NCBI RefSeq assembly: GCF_016403105.1
Contig: NZ_CP046155.1
Coordinates: 4,087,501 to 4,151,500 of the forward strand
Source: Leptolyngbya sp. BL0902
GTDB lineage: Bacteria > Cyanobacteriota > Cyanobacteriia > Phormidesmidales > Phormidesmidaceae
DNA length: 64,000 nt
Direction of reading: 5' to 3'
Below the pieces are notes generated by a model, which was not told where the DNA came from, ran no database searches, and saw only the letters and a list, made by a program, of their open reading frames with translations. Below are positions 26,310 to 35,932 of the stretch, piece after piece. Position numbers and translations under genes: made by a program. How positions within the stretch are numbered: position 1 is the first letter of the stretch; the number at the start of each line of letters is the position of its first letter.

Positions 26310-26777
26310 TTACCCCGGCAACCAATCGGTGTTGAGCACATTCTCCAGAGGGAAGGGCGGCTGGATGGGGAACATCTCCCCCGGTAGTCCAGATTTCTGG
26401 AGGATGTGTTGTCTAGCCTTGGCGTAGGAGTCCACAAAAATCTCGGCTAACCAGGGCTTGAGGCTAGGGCTATCTTCCAAAATGAGATCCACCTGATTGC
26501 GCTGTTCAATCACCGTATTGCGCCAACCTCTGGCGTTTTGAGGCTTTTCGCTGTCCCAAAATATCAGCTTGAGGAGGTGTTCGAGGATGACCAGCAATCG
26601 GCTTTTGAGTTCCCGTTTTTCGCTGCGGCCCATGCTCTCCACTTCTTCTATTAAATTGTCCCAATCGACCTGATCAAAATTTCGGTGTTTGATGGCCTCA
26701 ACGGTGTGCTGAAGCCACTCATAAAAATCGACCTCATACAGGGTTGAAACCGCAGATGTAGGCGTCGTAAACGGCAT
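26310..26777 (-). CDS. DUF29 family protein
   Basis: 155 residues from ATG 26777 (MPFTTPTSAVSTLYEVDFYE); longer frames into the dnaB 3' end are not supported. The DUF29 hallmarks are LYEVDFYEWLQHTVEAIKHR, DNLIEEVESMGRSEKRELKS and ILEHLLKLIFWDS. DUF29 is abundant in cyanobacteria and its function is unknown. It lies downstream of dnaB on the same strand. Confidence 0.87.
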   Translation of the reverse strand: MPFTTPTSAVSTLYEVDFYEWLQHTVEAIKHRNFDQVDWDNLIEEVESMGRSEKRELKSRLLVILEHLLKLIFWDSEKPQNARGWRNTVIEQRNQVDLILEDSPSLKPWLAEIFVDSYAKARQHILQKSGLPGEMFPIQPPFPLENVLNTDWLPG

Positions 26778-26847
26778 GGTAGCCTCACGGGATGAGGGGA
26801 CTATGGCTATTGTAGGCAATAGGCTAACTTGGTGACGAAGGGCATCT

Positions 26848-28620
26848 CTACATCCCAGGGCTGGCCAGGTTGCGGAAACGGGTAAACTGCGGCTCAAACA
26901 ACAGCTTGACGGTGCCCGTGGGGCCATTGCGATGCTTGGTAATAATCACCTCAGCAATGCCGCGATCTGGCGTATCAGGATCGTAATACTCCTCACGGTA
27001 GAGCATCATAATCAAGTCAGCGTCTTGCTCGATGGCTCCAGAGTTATGGGATACAATGCCGTCCGCCAACCAAGATGCTGGCCCTGGAACCGTCAAGTCA
27101 TACACAGCCTCTTCCCCAGCAGGTTCAATCGAAATCACCTCATCCCAGAAAATATCAGCGGTTTCCTGGGCATCCTGGGCATCCTGGGCAACTGCGAGAT
27201 AACTTCCTGCGCTCAATTCCTTAAGCCATTGCCAGCCGTCGAGGGTATATAAACGATGCTCTGCGGTAGCCCGAATTTTACGTCCGCTGGCGGTGGTCAA
27301 GGTATAAACGGGGCGGATGCCTACTTCCCAAACCATCTCCGCCTGGGCTTGAATGAGCTTGCCGTGGCTATCTAGACTGACAACCTCAGGGGTGTGACCG
27401 ACTAAGTCGCGAATAGGAACTCGACGACCATCGGCCAGGATCACTAAGGTGTCTCCGGTAACGCACTCGCGCAAATCGCTCATCATAGGGCGCTTGTTGG
27501 TGCGAGATTCGACCCCCCGGCTGAGCTGCGAGAGGGCAATGATGGGGACGTTTAACTCACGGGCCAGACCCTTGAGGGAGCGGGTCATTTTGGAAAGTTC
27601 CTGCACCCGGTTATCGCCGCCGCCTTCCATCAGTTGCAGATAGTCGATTAGCACCAGACCCAAGGCACCGCCCTGTTCGGCCTGTAAGCGACGGCAGCGA
27701 GACCGAATTTCGGTGACGGAAATGTTCGGCGTATCGTCAATAAAAATCGGCATTTGTGACAACACACTGATAGCATGGCCCAGTTTTTCCCACTCATTTT
27801 GGGCAATGCGTCCGGTGCGGAGGCGGCTGCTTTCCATTTCCACTTCGCTGGAGAGCAAGCGATAGACCAGTTGCAGCTTCGACATTTCTAGGCTGTAGAT
27901 GGCCACGGGCAGCTTTTGCAAAGCGGCAATGTTGCGGGCAATGTTCAACACGAATGACGTCTTGCCCATTGACGGCCTCGCCGCCGTAATGATCAGGTCA
28001 GAGCGCTGGAAGCCCTGGGTCATGGCATCGAGGTCGTAGAAGCCGCAGGGCACACCGGGCAGCACCACGCCGAGGGAGCGCTGCTCGATTTCGGCGAAGG
28101 TGTCGATCAAAATATCCGACGTTGCCGTGAGGCCCGCCTGGGGGCGCACCTGGGTAATGCCAAACAGCTTTTGCTCCGACTGATCTAACACCTTTTCTAG
28201 GGGAACCGTCGTATCGTAGCCGAGCTGGGAAATTTCGCCCCCGGTTTGGATCAGCATCCGCCGAGTGTACTTGTCCATCACCAGGGTGGCGTACTGGTCG
28301 ATGTTGGCGGCGCTAACGGTGCGGTCAATCAGTTGGGCGATGCGGGCTTGACCCCCCACTTTCTCCAGCTTGTCGTGATCCTTCAGCCACACGGTAATGG
28401 TGAGCAAATCCGTGGGCTGTCCCTTGGCGTGGAGTTCGAGGGCGGCGCGGTAAATTTCCTTGTGGGCACCGATGTAAAAGGCGTCGGGGGTGAGAATTTC
28501 CATCACCCGACCAATGGCCTCCGGGTCGAGCAGTACGCCGCCAAGAATAGCTTCTTCGGCCTCAATATTTTGGGGCGGCAGTCGGTCGTTGACCGCATCA
28601 AACTGCAAGTTTTGTACCAT
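26848..28620 (-). CDS. dnaB: Replicative DNA helicase DnaB containing an in-frame mini-intein
   Basis: 590 codons from ATG 28620 (MVQNLQFDAVNDRLPPQNI). The N-terminal domain is followed by the RecA-type core with Walker A ARPSMGKTSFVLNIARN and Walker B LVLIDYLQLM. The chain is interrupted after MSDLRE by a 141-residue intein (27043-27465) and resumes SGAIEQDADLIMMLYREEYY. Removing it gives a normal DnaB of 449 residues. The protein unwinds the replication fork. It lies downstream of rplI on the same strand, as in many bacteria, and is close to the origin. Because splicing is needed, helicase activity depends on the intein. Confidence 0.96.
   Translation of the reverse strand: MVQNLQFDAVNDRLPPQNIEAEEAILGGVLLDPEAIGRVMEILTPDAFYIGAHKEIYRAALELHAKGQPTDLLTITVWLKDHDKLEKVGGQARIAQLIDRTVSAANIDQYATLVMDKYTRRMLIQTGGEISQLGYDTTVPLEKVLDQSEQKLFGITQVRPQAGLTATSDILIDTFAEIEQRSLGVVLPGVPCGFYDLDAMTQGFQRSDLIITAARPSMGKTSFVLNIARNIAALQKLPVAIYSLEMSKLQLVYRLLSSEVEMESSRLRTGRIAQNEWEKLGHAISVLSQMPIFIDDTPNISVTEIRSRCRRLQAEQGGALGLVLIDYLQLMEGGGDNRVQELSKMTRSLKGLARELNVPIIALSQLSRGVESRTNKRPMMSDLRECVTGDTLVILADGRRVPIRDLVGHTPEVVSLDSHGKLIQAQAEMVWEVGIRPVYTLTTASGRKIRATAEHRLYTLDGWQWLKELSAGSYLAVAQDAQDAQETADIFWDEVISIEPAGEEAVYDLTVPGPASWLADGIVSHNSGAIEQDADLIMMLYREEYYDPDTPDRGIAEVIITKHRNGPTGTVKLLFEPQFTRFRNLASPGM
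27043..27465 (-). other. DnaB mini-intein (141 residues)
   Basis: Starts with Cys in CVTGDTLVILADGRRVPI (block A), has the block B histidine in IRATAEHRLYT, block F VYDLTVPGPASWLADG, and ends IVSHN, with Ser as the first following residue. All catalytic residues for protein splicing are there: Cys1, His, penultimate His, final Asn, Ser+1. There is no room for a homing endonuclease. A 9-bp tandem repeat (27165-27191, three CCTGGGCAT-type units encoding AQD repeats) sits where the endonuclease would be in a full intein. Confidence 0.93.
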
Positions 28621-29090
28621 GGCAAGTCCGGGGCGGAAGGGGGCCAATATTTAGAGCCCTAGTGTATCAGGCTGGAGAATTTCGGGGCGGTTTGCCTCAC
28701 CCTGTCTGGGCGATGGCGTGATCTGGGCGTGCTGAGTTGGGAAGTGATGGACTTCCACAACTGTGGAACTTTGAAATTCTGATGAATGGATGTCCACAGG
28801 TTGGGGATGATCATCGTCATTGGTACGGGAAATGAATAAAAGGTGAATCCGTAATCAAGTTTGACTGAGTTCGGATTGAGCCAGGGACTGCAAGCGTGAA
28901 GATATCTTCTTCCATGCGTGTCTTTGGCCCTCACCCCCAACCCCTCTCCTTGTGGGAGAGGGGAGCTAGAAAGATTCAAAGTCCCTCTCCCCATGGGAGA
29001 GGGATTTAGGGTGAGGGCTTTCAGGGCATCGGGCTATTGAGGTTATCCCGAACCCAAGCAAGTTTAGTTCAATTGTACTATAAATATTCC
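28621..29090. other. Intergenic region between rplI and dnaB
   Basis: About 470 bp with the dnaB upstream DNA and a complete GGGAGAGG repeat (28927-29018). Two short TGTGGA-like words near 28760-28800 recall DnaA boxes but are imperfect. No gene is seen. Confidence 0.5.
28927..29018 (-). repeat. GGGAGAGG dispersed repeat, minus orientation
   Basis: Same two-palindrome structure as the copy at 11755-11845 but inverted, ending CCCTCTCC and GGGTGAGGG. Confidence 0.8.
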
Positions 29091-29122
29091 GAAAAAGAAC
29101 CCCGGTAAAGGGCCGGGGTTCT
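29091..29122 (-). terminator. Rho-independent terminator after rplI
   Basis: Perfect 10-bp stem AGAACCCCGG/CCGGGGTTCT with a 7-nt loop, then five T on the minus strand. It lies just after the rplI stop, so dnaB must use its own promoter. Confidence 0.9.
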
Positions 29123-29141
29123 CTATTGTGTGACCCGGAGG

Positions 29142-29600
29142 TTATTCTGCGATGATGCGCAGGTTGACCGTTGCGGTCACTTCGGCATGAAGTTTGATTT
29201 GGGCTTGGTACTCACCGAGCTTGTTGATGTCGGGAACGGTGATGTCGCGGCGATCCACGTCTTTGCCCGACAGAGACTTGATCACATCGGCCACATCGGA
29301 GGAGGTGACGGTACCAAAGATGGCATCGTTTTCGCCCACGGGCTTTTGAATGGTGAACATACCAATGGTGGCCAGGGCTTTTTGGGTAGCCTCGGCTTCT
29401 TGCTTGATTTCGAGCTGACGTTGACGCTCTGCCTCACGACGACGCTCCACCTGCTTCAACACGCCAGGGGTGGTGCGGACGGCTTTGCCATTCGGCAGGA
29501 GATAATTACGTGCGTAGCCCGGTGCTACTTCCACCAGGTCGCCATTTTGGCCCAGTTTGCGAATGTCTTCGGTGAGAACTACCTGTACCCGTTTTGCCAT
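29142..29600 (-). CDS. rplI: Ribosomal protein L9
   Basis: 152 residues. Seen: [20 protein letters not shown] and the [14 protein letters not shown] segment, the L9 N-terminal rRNA-binding domain, followed by the long central helix and C-terminal domain ending [12 protein letters not shown]. It stabilises the large subunit. It is followed by a strong terminator and then dnaB. Confidence 0.97.
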   Translation of the reverse strand: MAKRVQVVLTEDIRKLGQNGDLVEVAPGYARNYLLPNGKAVRTTPGVLKQVERRREAERQRQLEIKQEAEATQKALATIGMFTIQKPVGENDAIFGTVTSSDVADVIKSLSGKDVDRRDITVPDINKLGEYQAQIKLHAEVTATVNLRIIAE

Positions 29601-29701
29601 GATCTTTCTCGTATAGCCCAGTTGACTATACTACTCAAAGAGGCTGCCCTCTGGCAACCCCCACTTTTTCTAAGATCTGTCCTGATTCTGGGTAATGTCC
29701 T

Positions 29702-29929
29702 ATGGCAAGACCGTTATTGGCGTTGATTCCGGCCCTGTGGGTGGTGGCCATAGCCATTGTGGCGGTGCAAAATGCCACTCCGGTTTCGCTTCGGCTGCTG
29801 ATGCTGCAATCCATCGAAATTCCCTTTGGGGTGCTGCTAGCCTTTGGCGCGGCGGGGGGCATGGTGGTGGCAGCTCTGGGATTGTGGCTGTTGGGGTTGT
29901 CCTCTGGGAAGCGCCAACCCCAGCGCTGA
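29702..29929 (+). CDS. LapA-domain (DUF1049) membrane protein
   Basis: 75 residues with two membrane helices (LIPALWVVAIAIVAVQNATP and PFGVLLAFGAAGGMVVAALG) and the QNATPVSLRLL motif typical of LapA/DUF1049. In enterics LapA joins LapB in lipopolysaccharide control; in cyanobacteria the role is untested. It starts 101 bp from the divergent rplI gene. Confidence 0.85.
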   Translation: MARPLLALIPALWVVAIAIVAVQNATPVSLRLLMLQSIEIPFGVLLAFGAAGGMVVAALGLWLLGLSSGKRQPQR

Positions 29930-29974
29930 TGGGGGCAGGGAGATTGCGGTAGCGTTGACGTTGGGACTGGACGA

Positions 29975-30382
29975 ATGGCGTGTGTTTTTGGGCAATATGG
30001 TGGCCGCTTGGCTAGGTTGGGGCTGGTGGGTCTGCTAACCTTGGCCTGCCAACCCATGACCGATGGGGATCAGCCCATGGCTGTCGATAAAATTACCTTT
30101 GATTTGGAACAGCTCGACGACAACGGCCTTTATGGGCCACCGGATGGCAAGCGCTCTTTAGATTACGAGTTTTGCGTGCCTGGGGAGCCTGTCCTGGTGG
30201 AGACCGTGCAGGCTATTGATCCGTCACTGACGCTGTATCCCGAAAGTCCGGGCCGGATAGGTTGCACCGCAGAGCAGGTGTTGGCGATTGGCCATACCCA
30301 CCAGCCCAATGCCGTCCTGATTTTGATGGAATTGGCGAATTTGGACTTCATCGAGCGCATTGACCGTGTGGATTGGGAATAA
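29975..30382 (+). CDS. Unknown lipoprotein
   Basis: 135 residues. Signal region with LGLVGLLTLAC is a lipobox, so the mature chain would begin at Cys about 25. The rest is acidic and soluble with two Cys (FCVPGEPV and GRIGCTAEQV), perhaps a disulfide. No family recognised. It lies 45 bp after the LapA-like gene and may share its transcript. An upstream frame with a GTG could slightly change the start. Confidence 0.65.
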   Translation: MACVFGQYGGRLARLGLVGLLTLACQPMTDGDQPMAVDKITFDLEQLDDNGLYGPPDGKRSLDYEFCVPGEPVLVETVQAIDPSLTLYPESPGRIGCTAEQVLAIGHTHQPNAVLILMELANLDFIERIDRVDWE

Positions 30383-30474
30383 ATGAAGATGACCCACGTC
30401 CATAGACAGCGGAGTATTCGCCTTTAAGGGTAAGTTAAATAGACGTTGACTCCACCCTTGTATAAGCATTTTCT

Positions 30475-30909
30475 ATGGCGAACTTTTTTGTGATTTTTCT
30501 GGCCATGATGGGCGGCATTGCTACAGCGCTGCAAGGCCAGTTTATGGGTCTGCTGTCGGTGGCCATGGGACCTTTGGAGAGCGTATTTATCACCTATTCC
30601 GGTGGGGCCGTGGTGGTGGCCATGGTAATGCTGGTGGCCAAGGGCGGCAACCTCAAGGCTTGGGACACGGTGCCCTGGTATGCCTTTACCTCTGGGCTGA
30701 TGGGGTTGATGATTATTGGGGCGATTGGCTATGTGGTGCCTCGGCTGGGGGTAGCGGCGGGATTTACGGTGATGGTGGCAACTCAGTTTTTGGCAGGGGC
30801 CATCATCGACCACTACGGCCTCTTTGGGGCCATGGTGCGCCCCATGGATTTGACCAAGGCGCTGGGCTTGGGGCTGTTGATGACCGGGGTGACGCTGCTG
30901 GTCCGGTAG
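30475..30909 (+). CDS. DMT-family transporter, DUF606/YdcZ type
   Basis: 144 residues, about five membrane helices (FFVIFLAMMGGIATALQGQF and so on). The GGIATALQGQFMGLL start and the later DHYGLFGAMVRPMDLTKALG match the short half-size members of the drug/metabolite transporter group, which act as dimers. Substrate unknown. Confidence 0.85.
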   Translation: MANFFVIFLAMMGGIATALQGQFMGLLSVAMGPLESVFITYSGGAVVVAMVMLVAKGGNLKAWDTVPWYAFTSGLMGLMIIGAIGYVVPRLGVAAGFTVMVATQFLAGAIIDHYGLFGAMVRPMDLTKALGLGLLMTGVTLLVR

Positions 30910-30913
30910 CTCA

Positions 30914-31000
30914 GCGGTGCATTGCTTTGCGTTGACGCAGTCTCGCCTCGGCGTTATGAAACCCTACGGATGGCGGTAGGGGCGAGGTTTCCTCGCCCTT
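30914..31000 (+). repeat. Composite dispersed element, copy right of the DMT gene
   Basis: GCGGTGCATTGC, then CCCTACGG, then a hairpin GGGGCGAGG/CCTCGCCCTT (30980-30998). The same order appears inverted at 31899-32018, across tpiA. The hairpin may also end the DMT transcript. Confidence 0.65.
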
Positions 31001-31023
31001 GTGGAATATGGCTCCTTACCGAC

Positions 31024-31758
31024 CTAGACCATGGGTTGATAGTTGACGATGCGGGCGAAGCTGTCGGGTTCTAGGCTGGCCCCGCCCACCAGGGCACCAT
31101 CGATTTCGGGCTGGGCCATCAGTTCATCGACGTTGTTGGGTTTGACGGAACCGCCGTACTGGATGGTGACGTTGGGATTGATCAACAGCTTGCGAATTGC
31201 GCCGATGACGCGGTTGGCTTCTTCGGCTTCGCAGGTGTCGCCCGTGCCGATGGCCCAGATCGGTTCGTAGGCAATCACCAGGTTGTTCTGATCTACGTCC
31301 ACCAGGTCTTTTTCAATTTGGGCGGCGATCACCGCTTCGGTTTCCCCGGCATCCCGCTGCTGCTTGGTTTCGCCCACGCAGAGGATGGGGGTGAAGCCGC
31401 ATTTTTGGGCCTGCTTGAGGCGGAGGTTAACGGTTTCATCGGTTTCGCCAAAATACTGGCGGCGTTCGCTGTGGCCCACGATCACGTAGCGCACCCCCAG
31501 TTCCCGCAGCATATCGCCGGAAATTTCTCCGGTGTAGGCTCCTTCGTCTTCCCAGTGGATATTCTGGGCACCCACCTTAATTCTGGCTCCGTGCAGGCTC
31601 TTGGACAGGGCGCTGAGGGCGGTGAAGGGCGCACACAGCACAATGCCGCGATCCTCGGGGGTTTCGTTGAGCTGTCCTAAAAATTGTTTCAGAAAATCCA
31701 GGGTTTCCGCCTGGGTTTTGTACATTTTCCAGTTGCCAGCAAGAATAATTTTTCGCAC
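31024..31758 (-). CDS. tpiA: Triosephosphate isomerase
   Basis: 244 residues, full length. It interconverts dihydroxyacetone phosphate and glyceraldehyde 3-phosphate in glycolysis and the Calvin cycle. Seen: GNWKMYKT (Lys), [13 protein letters not shown] (catalytic His), [11 protein letters not shown] (catalytic Glu) and the final [10 protein letters not shown] and ALVGGASL. It stands alone, flanked by inverted copies of a composite repeat (30914-31000 and 31899-32018). Confidence 0.97.
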   Translation of the reverse strand: MRKIILAGNWKMYKTQAETLDFLKQFLGQLNETPEDRGIVLCAPFTALSALSKSLHGARIKVGAQNIHWEDEGAYTGEISGDMLRELGVRYVIVGHSERRQYFGETDETVNLRLKQAQKCGFTPILCVGETKQQRDAGETEAVIAAQIEKDLVDVDQNNLVIAYEPIWAIGTGDTCEAEEANRVIGAIRKLLINPNVTIQYGGSVKPNNVDELMAQPEIDGALVGGASLEPDSFARIVNYQPMV

Positions 31759-31898
31759 GGTGTCTCAGGATTAAGGGGTTTGTCTATGAACTCGCGTCAT
31801 TGCATCCTACTAAGAAAGGCACCCTAGATCAAATCCCTAAACGCCCCAGGGGTAGGGAACCTGTGGGACTAAATCCCGCTTGATGGCCCCGCGTGAAA

Positions 31899-32018
31899 AG
31901 GGCGAGGAGACCTCTCCCCTACCGATTAACGCCTTGATCAGGGCGGCAAGCGTAGGGTATTCGCGGCTACGGGCCGACTAGGCTACCTCTTCCCCATCCT
32001 TTGCTGCAATGCACCCCT
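31899..32018 (-). repeat. Composite dispersed element, inverted copy
   Basis: Read on the minus strand it has GGTGCATTGC, CCCTAC, GGCGTTAA and GGTAGGGGAGAGGTCTCCTC in the same order as 30914-31000. It includes a GTAGGGT...GCAATGCACC REP-like part (31951-32018). Confidence 0.65.
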
Positions 32019-32039
32019 AGAATCGCGGTTATAAGCTGA

Positions 32040-32609
32040 CTAATCGACCTCTCGAAGGAACAACTTATAGGCTCCCCCGGTTTCCCGCGATTGGTGATTG
32101 ATCATAATGATGTAGGAGCCTGTATCGGTCAGGGTGACAACATCTTGGGCTTCATAGCCGCATTCTGAATCTCCGCCGCCAATCATGGCGCTGAGCCATC
32201 TTTCTTCGTCAACGGTCAACACCGTTAGCGTGGGCGCGAAGTCTTGGCTCCGCAGGCGAATCTCAACGCGCTGCCCAGCCACCCCTTCAATGGCATGGAG
32301 GTGGTAAAAGGTGCCATCATACAGCGTGGAACCGCCATCCTGAAGATTTCCCTGGATTTCGTTGTTGAGGGCCAGGGTGCAGATCACTTCATCTCTCTGG
32401 GACGAGCGCAGAAACATTTCAAAGCAGTTCTGGCTTTCGTTGGCATTGTCGCCAGTTTCAGCATCCTCACCGACTTCAGTACTCTCGCTGACTTCAAGAT
32501 TCTCGCCAATGGCCAGCACCAACTGGGCCGATGCAGGAAGGGCCAGACTACCAACAAGGCCAAGGCTGGCGGCGAAAAGAGCGAGAGACTGAGCAACGTT
32601 AATCGTCAT
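32040..32609 (-). CDS. Secreted protein of unknown function
   Basis: About 189 residues from ATG 32609 (MTINVAQSLALFAASLGLVG), an apparent signal peptide ending near PASAQ. A 48-codon upstream extension is unlikely. The mature part has an acidic patch (SESTEVGEDAETGDN) and then a beta-rich domain with HLHAIEGVAGQRVEIRLR, similar to bacterial pre-peptidase C-terminal domains found in secreted proteins. Two Cys pairs (NCFEMF, ICTLAL, ECGYEA) may form disulfides. The role is not known; adhesion or carbohydrate binding is only a guess. Confidence 0.68.
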   Translation of the reverse strand: MTINVAQSLALFAASLGLVGSLALPASAQLVLAIGENLEVSESTEVGEDAETGDNANESQNCFEMFLRSSQRDEVICTLALNNEIQGNLQDGGSTLYDGTFYHLHAIEGVAGQRVEIRLRSQDFAPTLTVLTVDEERWLSAMIGGGDSECGYEAQDVVTLTDTGSYIIMINHQSRETGGAYKLFLREVD

Positions 32610-32882
32610 GGATTTTTGAGGTCTATGAGTACAACATAGGGCCAAGGACAAGCAGGGGCGACTGGATTTCCCTGCTTGGAAGTTTCCGCTATCAATCATG
32701 TCCGCCCTTAGCCTACAGAACCCAACAGCTCTACGGTTTGTAATTACGGACATTCCGGTTATCCCCCGTGCAAAGTTTGGGTAAAGCTTCGCTAGGAAAA
32801 CCGCCTGTCCATCGCCCTTGCCAGAGAGGCAAACTATCGGAGTCAGTCGCCTCCTTCGCTGATACTGAAGACTTGGCCGGGG

Positions 32883-33659
32883 CTAACGACGATTCTCTAG
32901 CCCCAACGTTTCGGAGGCCATTTGCTGCAAAAAGAGGGCATCCTCCGCTGACATTTCGGCGGGGCGATAGACCAGGCCAACGGGGCTGACCTGCATCAAA
33001 AAGCCGTAAATCACACAGGCGGCGAGGTAGGTGCCGTAGAGGGTGGGGTGGGCGTCGCTTTCCGCCAGCACCAAATCCGGGCGGTTCTGCTGGGCACGCT
33101 CAAAGGCCAGACCCACCGGGGCGACGTAGACCCCCAAGGTTTGACCAAGGGCGGCATAGGCTTTCCACAGGTTGTCGGTGGTGACGCCTTTATCCAGGCT
33201 GTCCCGCCGTTCCCAGGTCATCATCAGGATCGGTTCTGCGCCGCTTTGTCGCACTTCGGCGCTGAGTTTTTCGGCAAAGTCTTCTGAAAAGGACGGATTG
33301 ATCACCGGGAGCTGGCTTTGCTCTTGCAACACAATATGCGTCCAGCCGCCGGATTGGATGGATTGCCGGGTGTCGGGGCTGTTCCAGTGGTCTTGCCAAG
33401 CATAGTTGGGCTGGCTAACGCTACCCGCTTGGAAGGTGCGAGTAAAGCCGTTGAGGTGATAGTTGATGCCGTTGTTGTAGAAGGTGAGGCTGTTGCCCAC
33501 AAACAGCACCCGAATCGGGCCTTCGGTGGGGGGCGGCAGGGTGATGGTGGGTTCGGCCTGGGGACGCTGAAACTGACAGGCTACGGTGAACAGGGCCACC
33601 AGGATCGCCAGAATGCAAAACTGGGCTATTGCCCTACCGTGGTGATGTCGGTCATCCAT
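32883..33659 (-). CDS. SGNH/GDSL-hydrolase-like lipoprotein
   Basis: 258 residues. The N-terminal hydrophobic stretch ends in ALFTVAC, a lipobox. The core starts IRVLFVGNSLTFYNNGINYH, where the Ser of GNSLT is the SGNH nucleophile, followed by WTHIVLQEQSQLPVINP and near the end ESDAHPTLYGTYLAACVIYG with the catalytic Asp-x-x-His. An esterase or acyl hydrolase acting on envelope glycans is likely. It stands beside pnp on the same strand. Confidence 0.83.
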   Translation of the reverse strand: MDDRHHHGRAIAQFCILAILVALFTVACQFQRPQAEPTITLPPPTEGPIRVLFVGNSLTFYNNGINYHLNGFTRTFQAGSVSQPNYAWQDHWNSPDTRQSIQSGGWTHIVLQEQSQLPVINPSFSEDFAEKLSAEVRQSGAEPILMMTWERRDSLDKGVTTDNLWKAYAALGQTLGVYVAPVGLAFERAQQNRPDLVLAESDAHPTLYGTYLAACVIYGFLMQVSPVGLVYRPAEMSAEDALFLQQMASETLGLENRR

Positions 33660-33724
33660 AGCCCAGTCCTGGTTGAGTTGTTGATGAGTTGAGGGTTAAA
33701 AGCCGTCTAAGCTACAAACCTTTT

Positions 33725-33773
33725 GCCCTCCCCCTAAATCCCTCTCCCAGGGCGGGAGAGGGACTTTGAGATG
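33725..33773 (+). repeat. GGGAGAGG repeat, half copy
   Basis: First palindrome only: CCCTAAATCCCTCTCCC...GGGAGAGGGACTTTGA, between the SGNH gene and pnp stop. Confidence 0.75.
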
Positions 33774-33781
33774 GACGATGC

Positions 33782-35932
33782 CTAACGAGCCGCCGCCGCT
33801 GCCCGTGCTGCTGCGGCTTCGTCGGGGTGGATGTTGAGACGGGTGAGGTTGACGCGGCCCCGACCGTCGATTTCGCGGACTTTGACGATCACCTCGTCGC
33901 CCACGTTCACCTCATCCTCCACCTTGGCCACGCGGTAGTCGGCCAGTTGGGAGATGTGGATCATGCCCTCTTGACCGGGCATAAATTCCACGAAGGCACC
34001 GATGGGAATTACCCGCATCACCGTGCCCACAAACACATCCCCAGCGGAGGGCTTGAAGACGATGGCTTCGATCATGGCCTTGGCCTGCCGCGCCTTTTCC
34101 CCAGACAGGCAGGACACGGTGACGGTACCGTCGTCGTTGATGTCCACCTTGGCTCCGGTTTGCTCGGTGATGGCCTTGATCTTCTTGCCGCCGGGGCCGA
34201 TCACCATCCCGATCATTTCGGGGTCGATCTTGAAGGTGATCAACTGCGGCGCATACTTCGACATGGTGGTGCGGGGGGTGTCGATGGTGGCCATCATTTT
34301 CTCCAGGATGTGGAGACGAGCGGGCTTGGCCTGGTTGATGGCCTCGGCGATCACCTTGATGGGCAGTCCGGTGATTTTCATGTCCATTTGCAGGGCGGTG
34401 ATGCCGCTGTCGGTGCCCGCCACCTTAAAGTCCATGTCGCCCAGGAAGTCTTCGATGCCCTGGATGTCGGTGAGGATGCGGACTTCGTCGCCTTCCTTAA
34501 TCAGACCCATGGCCGCACCGCTAACGGGCTTGGTGATGGGCACCCCGGCATCCATCAGGGACAGGGTAGACCCGCAGACGGAACCCATGGAGGTGGAGCC
34601 GTTGGAGGACAGCACCTCAGACACCACCCGGATCACGTAGGGGAAGTCTTCTTTGGGGGGCAACACGGGCACTAGGGCGCGTTCGGCCAGGGCACCGTGG
34701 CCAATTTCCCGCCGACCGGGGGAGCGCATGGGCCGCGTTTCACCCACGGAGTAGGGGGGGAAGTTGTAGTGGTGCAGGTAGCGCTTTTCTTCGTCGGGGT
34801 GGAGGTCGTCCATCATTTGGGCGTCGCCCGGAGTCCCTAGCGTCACCACCGACATCACCTGGGTCAGCCCCCGCTGGAACAGCCCCGTGCCGTGGACGCG
34901 CTCTGGCAAGAGGCCCACCTGGCAGTAGATGGGGCGCACTTCGTCCAGCTTGCGGCCATCAACGCGCACCTTTTCCTCAACGATTTGCTGACGCATCAGC
35001 TTTTTGGTGACGGATTTGTAGGTGTTGCCCAGGGCTTTGCCGTTGGCCGCTACGGCAGCTTTGACGGGATGATCGTCTTCCAGCGCTTCGATGGTGGTGA
35101 CAAGCTCGGCCTTGATGGCGTCCAGCTTTTCGTCCCGCTCCGGCTTGGTGAGGGTGAATTGCTTCAGCACCTCTTTAATAGACGCGCTGGTCTTTTCTTC
35201 GATGAAGGTGGCCAGGGTGGGATCGGTTTCCGGCTCGGCTTCCTTGACGATCTCGATGCCCAGTTCCTTAATCAGATCGAGCTGAGCCTTGATCAGGTCT
35301 TGCACCACCTCATAGCCAAAGTCGATGGCTTCGATCATGTCGGCTTCGGGCAGTTGGTTGGCCCCGGCTTCCACCATGATCACGCCGTCGGGGGAACCCG
35401 CCACGATTAGATCCAGGTCGCCGTTTTCCACTTCTTTATAGGTGGGGTTGATGACAAAATCGTCGCCCACCAGGCCCACACGCACCGCCGCCATGGGGCC
35501 ATTGAAGGGAATTTTGGCCAGCAGCACCGCCACGGAAGCGCCCGTCGCCGCCAGCACATCGGGGGGCACTTGCTCATCCATCGACAGGGTGGTGGCCACA
35601 ATTTGAATATCGTCCCGCAGCCATTGGGGGAATAGGGGCCGCATGGGGCGGTCAATCAAACGGCTGATCAGCGTGGCCCGTTCTGGGGGCCGACCCTCCC
35701 GACGCAAAAAGCCACCGGGGATGCGTCCGGCGGCGTAGAGGCGTTCTTCGTAGTCCACCAACAGGGGCAAAAAGTCGATTCCTTCGCGGCCCGTGGATCG
35801 GGTGGCCGTCACCAAAACGGCGGTCTCCCCCGACTGCACCAGCACCGCACCCCCCGCTTGGGGAGCTAACAGGCCGACCCGCAGCTTAATGTCCCGGCCA
35901 TCAAAGGATATTGATTTTTCAATTTCTTGCAT
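33782..35932 (-). CDS. pnp: Polynucleotide phosphorylase
   Basis: 716 residues. A 3'-5' exoribonuclease of RNA turnover that uses phosphate. Seen: two RNase PH domains ([26 protein letters not shown]-like and [12 protein letters not shown]), a KH domain ([20 protein letters not shown]) and an S1 domain ([23 protein letters not shown]). The C-terminus ends in an Ala/Arg-rich tail. The start [15 protein letters not shown] is the family N-terminus. No rpsO precedes it here. Confidence 0.97.
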   Translation of the reverse strand: MQEIEKSISFDGRDIKLRVGLLAPQAGGAVLVQSGETAVLVTATRSTGREGIDFLPLLVDYEERLYAAGRIPGGFLRREGRPPERATLISRLIDRPMRPLFPQWLRDDIQIVATTLSMDEQVPPDVLAATGASVAVLLAKIPFNGPMAAVRVGLVGDDFVINPTYKEVENGDLDLIVAGSPDGVIMVEAGANQLPEADMIEAIDFGYEVVQDLIKAQLDLIKELGIEIVKEAEPETDPTLATFIEEKTSASIKEVLKQFTLTKPERDEKLDAIKAELVTTIEALEDDHPVKAAVAANGKALGNTYKSVTKKLMRQQIVEEKVRVDGRKLDEVRPIYCQVGLLPERVHGTGLFQRGLTQVMSVVTLGTPGDAQMMDDLHPDEEKRYLHHYNFPPYSVGETRPMRSPGRREIGHGALAERALVPVLPPKEDFPYVIRVVSEVLSSNGSTSMGSVCGSTLSLMDAGVPITKPVSGAAMGLIKEGDEVRILTDIQGIEDFLGDMDFKVAGTDSGITALQMDMKITGLPIKVIAEAINQAKPARLHILEKMMATIDTPRTTMSKYAPQLITFKIDPEMIGMVIGPGGKKIKAITEQTGAKVDINDDGTVTVSCLSGEKARQAKAMIEAIVFKPSAGDVFVGTVMRVIPIGAFVEFMPGQEGMIHISQLADYRVAKVEDEVNVGDEVIVKVREIDGRGRVNLTRLNIHPDEAAAARAAAAAR

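Noticed and set aside
28760-28800. DnaA-box-like words upstream of dnaB
   Set aside because: They deviate from the TGTGGAAAA consensus at several positions and are isolated, unlike those near dnaN.
33827-34675. Long plus-strand frame opposite pnp
   Set aside because: Same antisense artefact; pnp on the minus strand has full domain support.
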